A stretch of 64,000 nt of DNA from BQJD01 sp964350265 (GTDB taxonomy: Bacteria > Pseudomonadota > Gammaproteobacteria > Arenicellales > CAJQKF01): contig CAYGJZ010000002.1 of the NCBI GenBank assembly GCA_964350265.1, positions 49,302 to 113,301 on the forward strand. The letters run 5' to 3'. Each line of letters begins with the position of its first letter. Positions within the stretch are counted from its first letter, which is position 1. A model generated the notes under the pieces. The model saw only the letters and a program-made list of their open reading frames with translations. It was not told where the DNA came from and searched no databases. This document shows, piece by piece, positions 50,044 through 58,354 of the stretch. The translations under genes were made by a program, and so were the position numbers.

Positions 50044-50850
50044 TCAATCGTCGTCGGGCGCAGCCCGCGATGCGGGCACGCCACCGAACTGGCTCCAGGT
50101 GGAGGCCACCTGCCAGCCGGCGTCCACCACCAGGTTGACACCGGTAATGGCGGATGCGCGGGCGGAGGCGAGGAACTCGATGGCCTCGGCCACTTCGTTC
50201 GGCTGGACAATGCGACCCAGCGCGGTGAAATCCCCGGGGTGTGCCGCGTATCGACCCGAGGCAAGCCGCTGTTCCACCCGGGGGACCAGCGTGGACCCGG
50301 GAGACACCACGTTCACCCGCACACCGGATCGACCCCATTCCCCGGCAAGGTTGCGACTCAACGAGACGACACCGGTCTTCGCGGTGGCATAGCCCTGCGC
50401 CGGCATCGAGCCGAGCGCGGCAATGGACGCGACATTGACGATGCTGCCCCGGCCACGCCGCACCATGGCGCCGCCGAAAACCCGGTTGGCGAGAAAGGTG
50501 CCGGTCAGGTTGACGCGCACGATGTGCTCCCACGCGGACAGTGGCAGGTTCTCCGCGGGCGCCAGGTCCTGGAACACGGCGGCGGCGACCACCAGCGCAT
50601 CGGGGCATCCCGCGGTATCGAAGACCTGGCGTGCGCCTGCTTCGACATCGGCCTCGTCGGCGATGTCCATGGCCAGCGCCATGCCGTCGACGTCGCGGGC
50701 GACCCGGGTCGCGGCCTGGCCGTCGATATCCGCCACCGCGAGTCGCCAACCCCGTTCCCGCATCAGTCGACAGCTCGCTTCGCCGATCCCGTTGCCGCCG
50801 CCGATCACCACGCACAGCGGCGTTGCACGGCCGTTCGCCTGGTCCGTCAC
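50044..50850 (-). CDS. SDR-family oxidoreductase
   Basis: This 268-residue SDR has the cofactor site VIGGGNGIGEAS, acidic ADIDG (NAD preference), and the catalytic SIAALGSMPAQGYATAKTG. GTG was taken as start (VTDQANGRATPLC) because the region upstream shows no homology. It is convergent with the amidohydrolase and divergent from the TIM-barrel gene. The substrate is unknown; neighbours suggest a hydroxylated small acid or sugar-like compound. Confidence 0.91.
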   Translation of the reverse strand: MTDQANGRATPLCVVIGGGNGIGEASCRLMRERGWRLAVADIDGQAATRVARDVDGMALAMDIADEADVEAGARQVFDTAGCPDALVVAAAVFQDLAPAENLPLSAWEHIVRVNLTGTFLANRVFGGAMVRRGRGSIVNVASIAALGSMPAQGYATAKTGVVSLSRNLAGEWGRSGVRVNVVSPGSTLVPRVEQRLASGRYAAHPGDFTALGRIVQPNEVAEAIEFLASARASAITGVNLVVDAGWQVASTWSQFGGVPASRAAPDDD

Positions 50851-50915
50851 GGCGATGCTCGTCGGCCAGGGTGCGCGCGCGCGGCGTCGGCCGCGGATCG
50901 ATTCCGGAGATGCCG

Positions 50916-51749
50916 ATGATGCCTCCCCGCCCGCTGTCGCTGTCCTACTACACGGTGCCCGAACTCGACGCCCTGGAATGCGTTTCCGTTGCCGCCGGCG
51001 CCGGCTTTCGATTCGTCGGCCTGCGCCTGCTCGGCGGTGCGCCGGGCGGCAGCGAATTGCCGTTGATGACCGATGCCGGGCTGCGCAGGAGAATGCGCGA
51101 CACGCTCCGGGAACACGGCGTCGAAGCCCTGGACGCGAACACCATTCGACTGGTTGCCGACTCCCACCCGGCGGATTTCCTGCCGATGCTCGATGTTGCC
51201 GCGGAACTCGGCGCACGCCACGTGCTGACGACCTGCGACGATGCGGACAACGCGCGTCGCGTGGAACGGCTCGCACTGCTGGCCGGCCATGCCGGGGAAC
51301 GAGGACTGACACTGGATATCGAGTTCGTGCCCTGGCAGGCCACCCGAGACCTTGCCGCCGCCGCGGCGCTGGTGCGCGAGGTGGATCACCCCGCGCTCGG
51401 GATCGCGGTGGACGCCCTGCACCTGTACCGGTCCGGCAGCGATCCTGCGCTGCTTGCCGAATTGCCCGGTGCCTGGTTCCGCTACCTGCAACTGTGCGAC
51501 GCCCCGGCGCGGGCTGCGGCGCCGACCCGGGAGGAACTCGTCGAGGAAGCGGTGCGCGAACGTCTCGCTCCCGGGGACGGGGACATCGATCTTGCAGCCA
51601 TCCTCGCCGCGCTGCCGACCGATCTGCCCATTGCGCTGGAGGTGCCGCAGGCGATGCTGGCACGACGGGTGGCGGCACCGGAGCGGGTCGCCCGGCTGGG
51701 CCGGGCCATGCGCGCGCTCCTCTCGAACGGGCAAGCGGGGCATGCCTGA
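50916..51749 (+). CDS. Xylose-isomerase-like TIM-barrel protein (sugar phosphate isomerase/epimerase family)
   Basis: This 277-residue barrel has LSYYTVPELDALECVSVAAGAGFRFVGLR at the start, then VEALDANTIRLV, LGARHVLTTCDD, GLTLDIEFVPW (metal glutamate), LGIAVDALHLYRSG (metal Asp and His) and RYLQLCDAP, with a final glutamate in IALEVPQ. These metal-ligand positions match the AP2EC isomerase/epimerase family. Three nearby ATGs exist; the second lies 6 nt after GGAG and is chosen. It may process sugars, keto acids or inositol-type compounds. Confidence 0.87.
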   Translation: MMPPRPLSLSYYTVPELDALECVSVAAGAGFRFVGLRLLGGAPGGSELPLMTDAGLRRRMRDTLREHGVEALDANTIRLVADSHPADFLPMLDVAAELGARHVLTTCDDADNARRVERLALLAGHAGERGLTLDIEFVPWQATRDLAAAAALVREVDHPALGIAVDALHLYRSGSDPALLAELPGAWFRYLQLCDAPARAAAPTREELVEEAVRERLAPGDGDIDLAAILAALPTDLPIALEVPQAMLARRVAAPERVARLGRAMRALLSNGQAGHA

Positions 51750-51763
51750 CGGGCCTCGCGCCA

Positions 51764-52657
51764 CTAGCCCTGCTCGACGCCTTCGCGTCCCTGGATGCAG
51801 ACCCGTTTCATGACCCTTCGCTCGTTGCCCATGTCGTAGTTGCTGACCCCGCGGTGCATCAGGCAGCGATTGTCCCAGATCAGCACGTCGCCCATGCGCC
51901 AGTGATGGGTATAGACGAACGGCGGCTGGGTGGATTGTTCCTGCAGCCGCGCCAGGCGGGTGCGCCCGTCCTCGACCGGCAGGCCCTCGATGTGCGAGGC
52001 ATACATGCCGATGTACAGGCAACTCCGACCGGTTTCCGGATGCCGCCGGACAATGGGATGCGACACCGGGGGTGCAGCCCTGCGCTGCGACTCGGTGGGC
52101 GGCGGGTTGTCGAGGCTGTCGCGCATGAATGCCAGGCTGTGGACGGCGCGCAGTCCGTCGATGCGGCTGCGGGTGATCTCCGGCAACGCGTCCAGGGCCA
52201 GGCCCATGTGGGCAAGCTCGGTATCGCCGCCCCCGGCAGGCAGCTCGGCGGGATAGAGCAAGGTGGCCAGTGACGGCTTGGCGAGGTAGGACTTGTCCGA
52301 ATGCCAGAAGTAGTTGGTGTTGATGTACGGGCGGGTCGACGGGGCACCGGATGCGTCAAAATTGTTGATCGTGTGCACCTTGGTCATGATGCGTCCGTCG
52401 TTGTTCTCGATGAGGTTTTCCTCGAGCGTGCCGAACAGTTCGCCCAGCGTGACCAGGTGATCGTCCTGCAACTGCTGGTCGCGGAACACCAGTGCGCCGT
52501 AGCGGAGAAAGGCGGCGCGGATCGTGTCGGCGGTGTGTGCATCGATCGGCCGCGCAAGATCGATCCTGTCCGTTTCCGCGCCGAATGCACGGTGCAAGGG
52601 TGAAAACAGTTCGTCGAGGGCGGGAGCGGGGTCGCTGCCGGGAGCAGATTGATTCAT
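51764..52657 (-). CDS. TauD/TfdA-family Fe(II)/2-oxoglutarate dioxygenase
   Basis: This 297-residue dioxygenase has the iron triad: HSDKSY (HxD) in the first half and LMHRGVSNYD (distal His) near the end. The 2-oxoglutarate-binding Arg is in GNERRVMKRVCI. TauD relatives hydroxylate taurine, alkylsulfates, 2,4-D or carnitine-like substrates. It is convergent with the TIM-barrel gene and divergent from an NMT1/SsuA-type ABC importer. In sulfonate-use loci TauD sits beside just such an importer, so an organosulfur substrate is plausible. Two AGTTATGCT repeats lie at its 5' end. Confidence 0.92.
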   Translation of the reverse strand: MNQSAPGSDPAPALDELFSPLHRAFGAETDRIDLARPIDAHTADTIRAAFLRYGALVFRDQQLQDDHLVTLGELFGTLEENLIENNDGRIMTKVHTINNFDASGAPSTRPYINTNYFWHSDKSYLAKPSLATLLYPAELPAGGGDTELAHMGLALDALPEITRSRIDGLRAVHSLAFMRDSLDNPPPTESQRRAAPPVSHPIVRRHPETGRSCLYIGMYASHIEGLPVEDGRTRLARLQEQSTQPPFVYTHHWRMGDVLIWDNRCLMHRGVSNYDMGNERRVMKRVCIQGREGVEQG

Positions 52658-52661
52658 CAGA

Positions 52662-52691
52662 AGTTATGCTCGCCTAAAAAATAGTTATGCT
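52662..52691. repeat. AGTTATGCT direct repeat, 21-bp period, before the TauD-type gene
   Basis: AGTTATGCT occurs at 52662-52670 and 52683-52691, exactly two helical turns apart. An inverted partial copy GCATAAC lies at 52751-52757. The first copy is 5 bp from the dioxygenase start. These look like half-sites for one regulator serving the divergent genes. Confidence 0.55.
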
Positions 52692-52767
52692 GAGGCGTGT
52701 CGCAAGCAAGTGACTGACCCAACTATTGTCATGTTTATCAACGAATCCCGGCATAACATGACGAGTG

Positions 52768-52802
52768 TTGACATGAATCTAGTTTGCATCATAATCGATT
52801 AT
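52768..52802 (+). promoter_or_regulatory. Promoter with overlapping ATAATCGATTAT palindrome
   Basis: TTGACA (52768-52773), a 16-bp spacer and CATAAT (52790-52795) make the best sigma70-type promoter seen in the window. The 12-bp palindrome ATAATCGATTAT (52791-52802) covers the -10 box and start region, a position expected for a repressor site. It reads toward the ABC importer operon. Confidence 0.7.
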
Positions 52803-53003
52803 AGAATCAACGAACGGTCAACTGGAGTCGGTCGGAACCTTTGACCCGTTTGCAAAGCGGTACCGGAACGAGTTCCTAATCTTCCCTTCGTGGTTCGCGC
52901 GTCGTCGCCTTGAACGAAGCGCGCAATGACTCTGCAACGTGCTTACATTCATCGTTGCCAGGTCGCATACAAAGTCATAACCAAAGTAACCAGGAGTGAA
53001 GGC

Positions 53004-53981
53004 ATGAAAATCCTGCCCCGCATGTTGGGCGCAGCATCGGCGCTCGCCCTGTCCGCCAGCCTGACGATGACCCCGGCGCAAGCCGACACCATCGTTGCAT
53101 CGCACTACGGCTTCCTGCTCAACACCGCGCCGATCGCGGTGGCCATTGAACGTGGCGAGTTCTCCAAGCGCGGCATCGAGATCACCGAGGTCATTTCGTC
53201 CTCCGGTGGCGGCACCACCATGCGCAACCAGATCGCCTCCGGCGCCGGCTACGGTGTGGTCGGTACCGCGGCCGCCCTGGCGGCCTACCGGGAAGGTCAC
53301 GACATCCTGATCGTCAGTGCCAACGTGATGTCCCTGGCCGACCTGTTCTGGGTCTCGATGCCGGGCAAGGGCATCAGCTCGATCCAGGATCTTCGCGGCA
53401 AGAAGATCGCCTACACCAAGCCGCGTTCGACCAGTGAAACCCTGGCCAAGATGGCGGTTGCCGCAGCCGGAATCGACGAGAGCGAAGTGGAACTGATTTC
53501 CCTCGGCAAGGTCGGTGCCGGTCTCGCCGCGCTGGAGCGAGGCGACGTCGACGCGGCGCTGATTCTCGAGCCGTTGTGGAGTGGTCGACAGGGCAAGTAC
53601 GAGATTGCCTTCGACCTGAAGAACCTGCCGCGCATGACGCAGACGGTGGGCGTGACCACCAAGGAATTCACCAAGTCCAACCCGGACAAGCTGCGCGCCA
53701 TCCTCGAAGCTCGCCGCGCCGCGGTGGACTACCTCTACGAGCAGCCCGAGGAAGCCGCGAAGCTGGTGGCCAAGGCCTATGGCGAGAAGCTCACCGAGGA
53801 AGTGGCGATCAGCGCGGTGAAGAACATGGTGGCCATCGACTACTGGGGCCGTGGCGGCTTCGACATGCCCGGTCTCGAGGCCATGCTCCAGGGCCTGCGT
53901 GACCAGGGTGCCTGGGAAGGCCCCATTGACTGGGATGACGTCCTTGACCGGTCGTTCCTGCCGGAAGACCTGCGCGGCTGA
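53004..53981 (+). CDS. NMT1/SsuA-type periplasmic substrate-binding protein
   Basis: This 325-residue exported protein has the signal peptide LGAASALALSASLTMTPAQA, cleaved before DTIVASHYG. The mature sequence has APIAVAIERGEFSKRGIEI, SSGGGTTMRNQIASGAGYGVVG and LRGKKIAYTKPRSTSETLAK, typical of SsuA/TauA/ThiY/NMT1 proteins that carry sulfonates, pyrimidines or aromatic acids. CAGGAGTGAAGGC precedes ATG. It is followed by a hairpin, then its ATPase and a fused permease. With the divergent TauD-type gene, an organosulfur ligand is one option. Confidence 0.92.
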   Translation: MKILPRMLGAASALALSASLTMTPAQADTIVASHYGFLLNTAPIAVAIERGEFSKRGIEITEVISSSGGGTTMRNQIASGAGYGVVGTAAALAAYREGHDILIVSANVMSLADLFWVSMPGKGISSIQDLRGKKIAYTKPRSTSETLAKMAVAAAGIDESEVELISLGKVGAGLAALERGDVDAALILEPLWSGRQGKYEIAFDLKNLPRMTQTVGVTTKEFTKSNPDKLRAILEARRAAVDYLYEQPEEAAKLVAKAYGEKLTEEVAISAVKNMVAIDYWGRGGFDMPGLEAMLQGLRDQGAWEGPIDWDDVLDRSFLPEDLRG

Positions 53982-54008
53982 TTCGGCCCGGGGATAGACC
54001 GTCATCGT

Positions 54009-54042
54009 CGACGGCGCGCAGGGTCCAACCCTCGCGCCGTCG
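54009..54042 (+). terminator. Stem-loop between binding-protein and ATPase genes
   Basis: CGACGGCGCG and AGGG pair with CCCT and CGCGCCGTCG around a 5-nt loop, giving 14 pairs with one bulged C. It begins 27 bp after the binding-protein stop. No U run follows, so it more likely protects the upstream message or attenuates the downstream genes. Confidence 0.6.
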
Positions 54043-54119
54043 TCGTATCCGTCTGCGCACAACCGCGGTTCGCGGCCCACGACGAGGCCGCGACTCGACA
54101 TCGAAAGGGAACATCACCC

Positions 54120-54938
54120 ATGCCAGAATTCGCAACCGCAGCCAATGCGGACGATCGACCGGTCGCCGTGTCGGTACAGAACGTGGAGCATGTGTACGGC
54201 GACACCGTGCACGCGCTTGGACCCGTAGACCTTGAACTGAAGCAGGGGGAATTCTTTTCCACCATCGGTCCGTCCGGCTGTGGCAAGACCACGTTGCTGG
54301 AGGTGGTGGCCGGGCTGACACAACCCACCGGCGGACAGGTTACCTTCGAAGGATCGGTGGTGTCCGGGGAGGTGCCGGAGGGCGTCGGCATCGTGTTCCA
54401 GGACGACGCATCTTTTCCCTGGCTGTCGGTCTGGGACAACATCGCCTTTGGCCTGCGCCGTGCAGGCACCGATGGCGCCGAGGTGAAACGACGAGTCGAC
54501 TATGCCATCGAGTTCATGGGCCTGAAGGGCTTTGCCGATGCCCGGCCGTCGCAACTCTCCGGCGGCATGCGCCAACGGGTGTGCATTGCGCGCACCTTCG
54601 TCCTGCAGCCACGCCTGATCCTGCTCGACGAGCCCTTCGGGGCCCTCGATCAGCAGACCCGCTTCCTGATGGGTGACGAGCTGCTGAGACTGTGGCGGGA
54701 AACCGGTGCCACGGTGCTGCTGATCACGCACTCCCTCGACGAGGCGGCGCTTTTATCGGACCGCATCGGCATCATGTCCTCCCGTCCGGGTCGCTTCATC
54801 GACATCTTCACCACCGACTGGCCGGCCGACCGTGACAGCCGGATCGCGTCGAGAGAGGACTTCGGCAAGGTCACCTCGCACCTTTGGCAGCGTCTGCGCG
54901 AGGAGTCGATGAAGGCCATGGGGGAGGGGGCACGTTGA
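54120..54938 (+). CDS. ABC transporter ATPase, SsuB/TauB type
   Basis: This 272-residue ATPase has Walker A GPSGCGKTTLLE, Q-loop FQDDASFPWLSVWDNI, signature LSGGMRQRVCIA, Walker B LILLDEPFGALDQQTR and H-loop ITHSLDEAAL. The FGALDQQTR form is characteristic of nitrate, sulfonate and taurine importers. It starts with ATG after AAAGGGAACATCACCC. Its stop overlaps the TTG start of the permease gene. Confidence 0.94.
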   Translation: MPEFATAANADDRPVAVSVQNVEHVYGDTVHALGPVDLELKQGEFFSTIGPSGCGKTTLLEVVAGLTQPTGGQVTFEGSVVSGEVPEGVGIVFQDDASFPWLSVWDNIAFGLRRAGTDGAEVKRRVDYAIEFMGLKGFADARPSQLSGGMRQRVCIARTFVLQPRLILLDEPFGALDQQTRFLMGDELLRLWRETGATVLLITHSLDEAALLSDRIGIMSSRPGRFIDIFTTDWPADRDSRIASREDFGKVTSHLWQRLREESMKAMGEGAR

Positions 54939-56464
54939 ACGCCAATGCCACCACCATACGCATCACCCTGCTGGTCTCGGCAGTGTTGCTGCTCGAGCTG
55001 CTGTGCCGGATCGGCACCATCAGTCCCCTGCAGCTGACCGCGCCGTCGGTGATGGTGACCACCCTGTTCGGATTGATGGGAGAGGCAGAGTTCTGGGGGC
55101 ATGCGTTCAAGACCATCCGCAACATCATCATCGCCATCGCGCTGGCGACCAGCCTGGGCTTCCTGATCGGACTGACCCTGTACCGGTGGCCGCGTCTGCG
55201 TCGAGCCACCGAACCGGTGATTGCCAGCTACTATGCGCTGCCGTTCTTCGTGCTGTATCCGCTGGCCATCGTGATCATCGGCATGAACGACGCGTCGATC
55301 ATCCTGATGGGCTTCGCCTATGCCCTGGTCGCGATGATCACCAATACGCTCAGCGGTCTTGACCGGATACCGCCGGTATTGGCGAAGACCGGCCGCACCT
55401 ACCGCATGGGACGCGTGGAAACCGCGCTCAAGCTGCAGTTGCCGGCGGCAGCACCCTACATCTTCACTGGCATCAAGTTGGTGCTCGGCTATGGCATGGC
55501 CGGTGTTATCGGCTCGGAGTTCATCCTCTCGACATCGGGGGTCGGCTACTCCATCGCATTCGCCTACGAGGGCTTCGAAAGCGAACGCATGTACGCGTTG
55601 CTGCTGTTCGTGATCCTGCTGGTGACGCTGTTCCTGACCGCGGTGAACCGGCTGGAGAAGCGTTCCCAGTTCACCGCCGGCGCGGCCTGGACGGTGTCGA
55701 CCGCGGCGCGGGTGCATATCCAGGAAGGCAAGTACCAGAAGTTTCTCGACGGCGTGCTGGTGCTGGTGGTGTTCCTGCTGATCTGGCAGGGCCTGCATTA
55801 CGCGGTCGGCAGCGAGGCGTTGACATCGCCGTTGCAGACGCTGGAGCGGGCGCAAACGCTGTTTGCCTCTGCCGCGTTCTGGGGGCATGCCGAAGAGACC
55901 GTGTCCGCGCTCGGCGTGGCGTTGCTGATTGCCATCTTCGGCGGCGCAGTGCTGGGCATGGTGCTGGGCTTCAATCGTCGTCTCGGCGAGATCTTCGCGC
56001 CCATGATCGTGGCCCTGCAGTCGACACCCAAGGTCACGCTCTACCCGGTCATGCTGCTGTTCTTCGGCCTCGGGTTCTCGGCCAAGGTGGCGTTCGGCGC
56101 GATCCACGGCATCATTCCGATGACGTTGATCACCTACAACGCCACCCGGTCGATCAACCCGGCGCTGGTGCGAACGTCGAAGGCCATGCGACTGTCGTTG
56201 GTGCAGACGTTCGTCTACATCTTTACCCCGGCAACCATCCCGGAACTGGTGACGGCCCTGCGCCTGAGTTTCTCCATCACCTTTCTCGGCGTGATGATCG
56301 GCGAGATGTTTGCCTCGGTGAAGGGGCTGGGTTTCCTGATCATGGGCGGCATCGAGCTGAACGACGTCTCGATGATGATCTCGATCACCGTGTTGATCGG
56401 CGTGTTTGCCATCGGTATCAATGGCTTCCTGCTGGCGCTGGACAACCGGCTTCACCGTCGCTAA
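54935..56464 (+). CDS. Fused double-domain ABC permease, SsuC/TauC type
   Basis: This 509-residue permease has two complete BPD-type domains (about 5-250 and 275-505), each with about six helices and its own EAA-like loop: KTGRTYRMGRVETALKLQLPAAAPYIFTG in the first and RTSKAMRLSLVQTFVYIFTPATIPELVTA in the second. SsuC/TauC proteins are normally single domains of 250-280 residues acting as homodimers. Here one chain makes the whole channel. Start is TTG in a TTGA overlap behind GGGGGAGGGGG. Only the second half keeps the highly conserved GE motif region MIGEMFASVKGLG; the first has GSEFILSTSGVG. Confidence 0.92.
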   Translation: MNANATTIRITLLVSAVLLLELLCRIGTISPLQLTAPSVMVTTLFGLMGEAEFWGHAFKTIRNIIIAIALATSLGFLIGLTLYRWPRLRRATEPVIASYYALPFFVLYPLAIVIIGMNDASIILMGFAYALVAMITNTLSGLDRIPPVLAKTGRTYRMGRVETALKLQLPAAAPYIFTGIKLVLGYGMAGVIGSEFILSTSGVGYSIAFAYEGFESERMYALLLFVILLVTLFLTAVNRLEKRSQFTAGAAWTVSTAARVHIQEGKYQKFLDGVLVLVVFLLIWQGLHYAVGSEALTSPLQTLERAQTLFASAAFWGHAEETVSALGVALLIAIFGGAVLGMVLGFNRRLGEIFAPMIVALQSTPKVTLYPVMLLFFGLGFSAKVAFGAIHGIIPMTLITYNATRSINPALVRTSKAMRLSLVQTFVYIFTPATIPELVTALRLSFSITFLGVMIGEMFASVKGLGFLIMGGIELNDVSMMISITVLIGVFAIGINGFLLALDNRLHRR

Positions 56465-56475
56465 CGGGTGTTGGC

Positions 56476-57183
56476 ATGTCCACGACCGCCGTGTCCCGTC
56501 CCAAGCTCGTCTACCTGGCGGAACGACCGGCGGATCGTCACCGTGCCGAGTTCGTGGCGCGGTGGCGGGCCCATGCCCGTCTGGGCATGTCCCAGGACCG
56601 CTGGCAACGCAACGTCCATCGCTACGTGCACTGCGATGCCATGCACGGCGAGATCGAGCCGTTCGAGGAGCTTTCCTGTGACGGTGTCGCCATGGTCTGG
56701 TACCGAGACGAAGAGGCCAGGATGCGTCATGCCGCGGATCCGGCATCGGCGATCATGAAGGCGGATGAGCGGGACACCTTCGCACGCCCGGTACGGGAAA
56801 CGGCGATGCTCGTGGACGAACAGGTGTTTCGTTCGGCAGTCCTGGCAGACCATGTCCTCATTGTCCGGATCTCGTTTCCGGAGCAGGTCGCGCAGTGGTC
56901 GCGGGACACGTGGGCGGACCAGATCGGCCCGCTGGTATCACGCCACCTGTCGGAACGACTGCCGGGCGCCGGCTATGTGCAGAATTTTCCGCGCGAGGGT
57001 GCGGGGCTCGGTGCCGGCGAAGCGTGTTTCTGCATGGACGAGGTCGGGTTGCCGACGGGGCAGGGCAACGCTGCCTCGGTCTACTTCGACGCGATGCACA
57101 AGGCGGGGGTGGACATGGCGAACATCCACCTGCACGCGGTCATGACCCGCTGCAACGTGCTGTACCCGGTCGAAGCGTCGTGA
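56476..57183 (+). CDS. EthD-domain-like protein
   Basis: This 235-residue protein appears to be two ferredoxin-like repeats. The first opens LVYLAERPADRHRAEFVARWRAHARLG and has HRYVHCDAM; the second opens HVLIVRISFPEQVAQWSRDTWADQIG and has AGYVQNFPREG. The pattern of xxLxxRxPxxxxxxFxxxWxxxH is that of EthD-like proteins, found beside P450 and other degradation genes. It follows the fused permease by 11 bp and probably ends that operon. No catalytic residues can be assigned. Confidence 0.75.
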   Translation: MSTTAVSRPKLVYLAERPADRHRAEFVARWRAHARLGMSQDRWQRNVHRYVHCDAMHGEIEPFEELSCDGVAMVWYRDEEARMRHAADPASAIMKADERDTFARPVRETAMLVDEQVFRSAVLADHVLIVRISFPEQVAQWSRDTWADQIGPLVSRHLSERLPGAGYVQNFPREGAGLGAGEACFCMDEVGLPTGQGNAASVYFDAMHKAGVDMANIHLHAVMTRCNVLYPVEAS

Positions 57184-57185
57184 TG

Positions 57186-58316
57186 CTAGAAGTAGGATTC
57201 CAGGTCGGCGCGCACGAAGGGGCGGATGTCGCCGAGGCGTCCCTCGTGGACCTTGCGTGCCCAGTCCGGGTCGGCCAGCACCGCGCGCCCCACGGAGGCG
57301 AGGTCGAAATCACCCCGTTGCATGGCTTCCACCAGGTTGTCGAGATCGGTCACGTTGGCGTCGATCACAGCCTGTTCGCGAAAGAACTTGGAGTGGTGTG
57401 GCTGGTCCAGCCCGATGCTGCCCACGGCAATGGTGGTGCGGTTGCCGAGCCGGTGGGTCCATGCGGCGAGGTTGTCCTCGCTGCCGGGAAACGCCGCCTC
57501 CCAGAACCGGCGGGTGCTGACGTCGAAGGCGTCGACGCCGGCCGCGGCGAGTTGTTGCAGCAGCATGCCGAGTTCCTGCGGCGTGTCGACGATGCGCGCG
57601 GCGTAGTCGGTCATTTTCCACTGCGAAAACCGGAACACCACCGGGAAGTCTCCCACGGCATCCTTGATGGCAGCGACGACACGGCAGGCCACCCGGCAAC
57701 GGTTCTCGATGCTGCCACCGAAGTCGTCTTCCCGGGGATTGGATTCCGGCCACAGGAACTGGTCCAGCAGGTAGCCGTGGGCGGCATGCAGTGCGACGCC
57801 GTCGCAGCCCATTTCGCGGGCGCGGAGGGCAGCCCGCGCATAGGACGCGGCCACCGCCTCGACATCGCCCTCGTCCATGGCGGAGACGGTGACGATGCCG
57901 TCTTCCACCAGCTTGCGCGGACCGATGCCGGGCACCGCGGGATCGGGCTGCATGCCCAGTCGGCGGACCTCGCCAACGTGCCAGAGCTGGGGGATGAAGG
58001 CCGCGCCGGTCTGCCGGACCTCGCGCAGAACGGCTTCCCAGCCACGCAGGGCATCGTCGCCGAAGAACCGGGGGATGTTCTCGTAGGCACGCCCGGCGTG
58101 GGCCTCGGCCGCGGGATGGTCGATAAACGTGCCTTCGCTGAATACCAGGCCGACTCCGCCCTCGCCACGTCGCCGGTAGTATCTCGCCACGTCGGCAGTG
58201 GGTATGCCACCGGGCGAGCGCTTGCGCGTCATCGGCGCCATGCAGACGCGGTTGCGCAGGGAGATGCCGGCCAGTTGGCACGGCTCGAACAAAATCTCGG
58301 TACCGGTGTGGTTCAC
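57186..58316 (-). CDS. Old yellow enzyme-family NADH:flavin oxidoreductase
   Basis: This 376-residue FMN TIM barrel has RNRVCMAPMTRKRSPGG, QLWHVGEVRRLG, and the substrate-binding pair within GVALHAAHGYLLDQFLWPESNPREDDFGGSIENRCR, then VFRFSQWKM. SVGRAVLADPDWARKV is the FMN-phosphate loop. It reduces activated C=C bonds or nitro groups. The start is uncertain; GTG before NHTGTEILFEPCQLAG matches family length but lacks a clear ribosome-binding site. It is convergent with the EthD-like gene and divergent from the dehydrogenase at 58355. Confidence 0.92.
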   Translation of the reverse strand: MNHTGTEILFEPCQLAGISLRNRVCMAPMTRKRSPGGIPTADVARYYRRRGEGGVGLVFSEGTFIDHPAAEAHAGRAYENIPRFFGDDALRGWEAVLREVRQTGAAFIPQLWHVGEVRRLGMQPDPAVPGIGPRKLVEDGIVTVSAMDEGDVEAVAASYARAALRAREMGCDGVALHAAHGYLLDQFLWPESNPREDDFGGSIENRCRVACRVVAAIKDAVGDFPVVFRFSQWKMTDYAARIVDTPQELGMLLQQLAAAGVDAFDVSTRRFWEAAFPGSEDNLAAWTHRLGNRTTIAVGSIGLDQPHHSKFFREQAVIDANVTDLDNLVEAMQRGDFDLASVGRAVLADPDWARKVHEGRLGDIRPFVRADLESYF

Positions 58317-58354
58317 GTCGGGCAATGTCTTGGTCAAGGAGGCCGGAGGGTAGC

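Larger units (their letters stand above)
52658..53003. other. Divergent intergenic region, dioxygenase / ABC importer
   Basis: This 346-bp, relatively AT-rich region holds no gene I can support. It contains the direct repeats AGTTATGCT (52662, 52683), an inverted GCATAAC copy (52751), a near-consensus promoter (52768-52795), the palindrome ATAATCGATTAT, and then about 200 bp of untranslated leader before the binding-protein gene. I see no conserved riboswitch core in the leader. Confidence 0.65.

Noticed and set aside
52803..53003. TPP or other known riboswitch in the leader of the NMT1/SsuA-type operon
   Set aside because: The conserved CUGAGA-type and other core motifs I know are absent.
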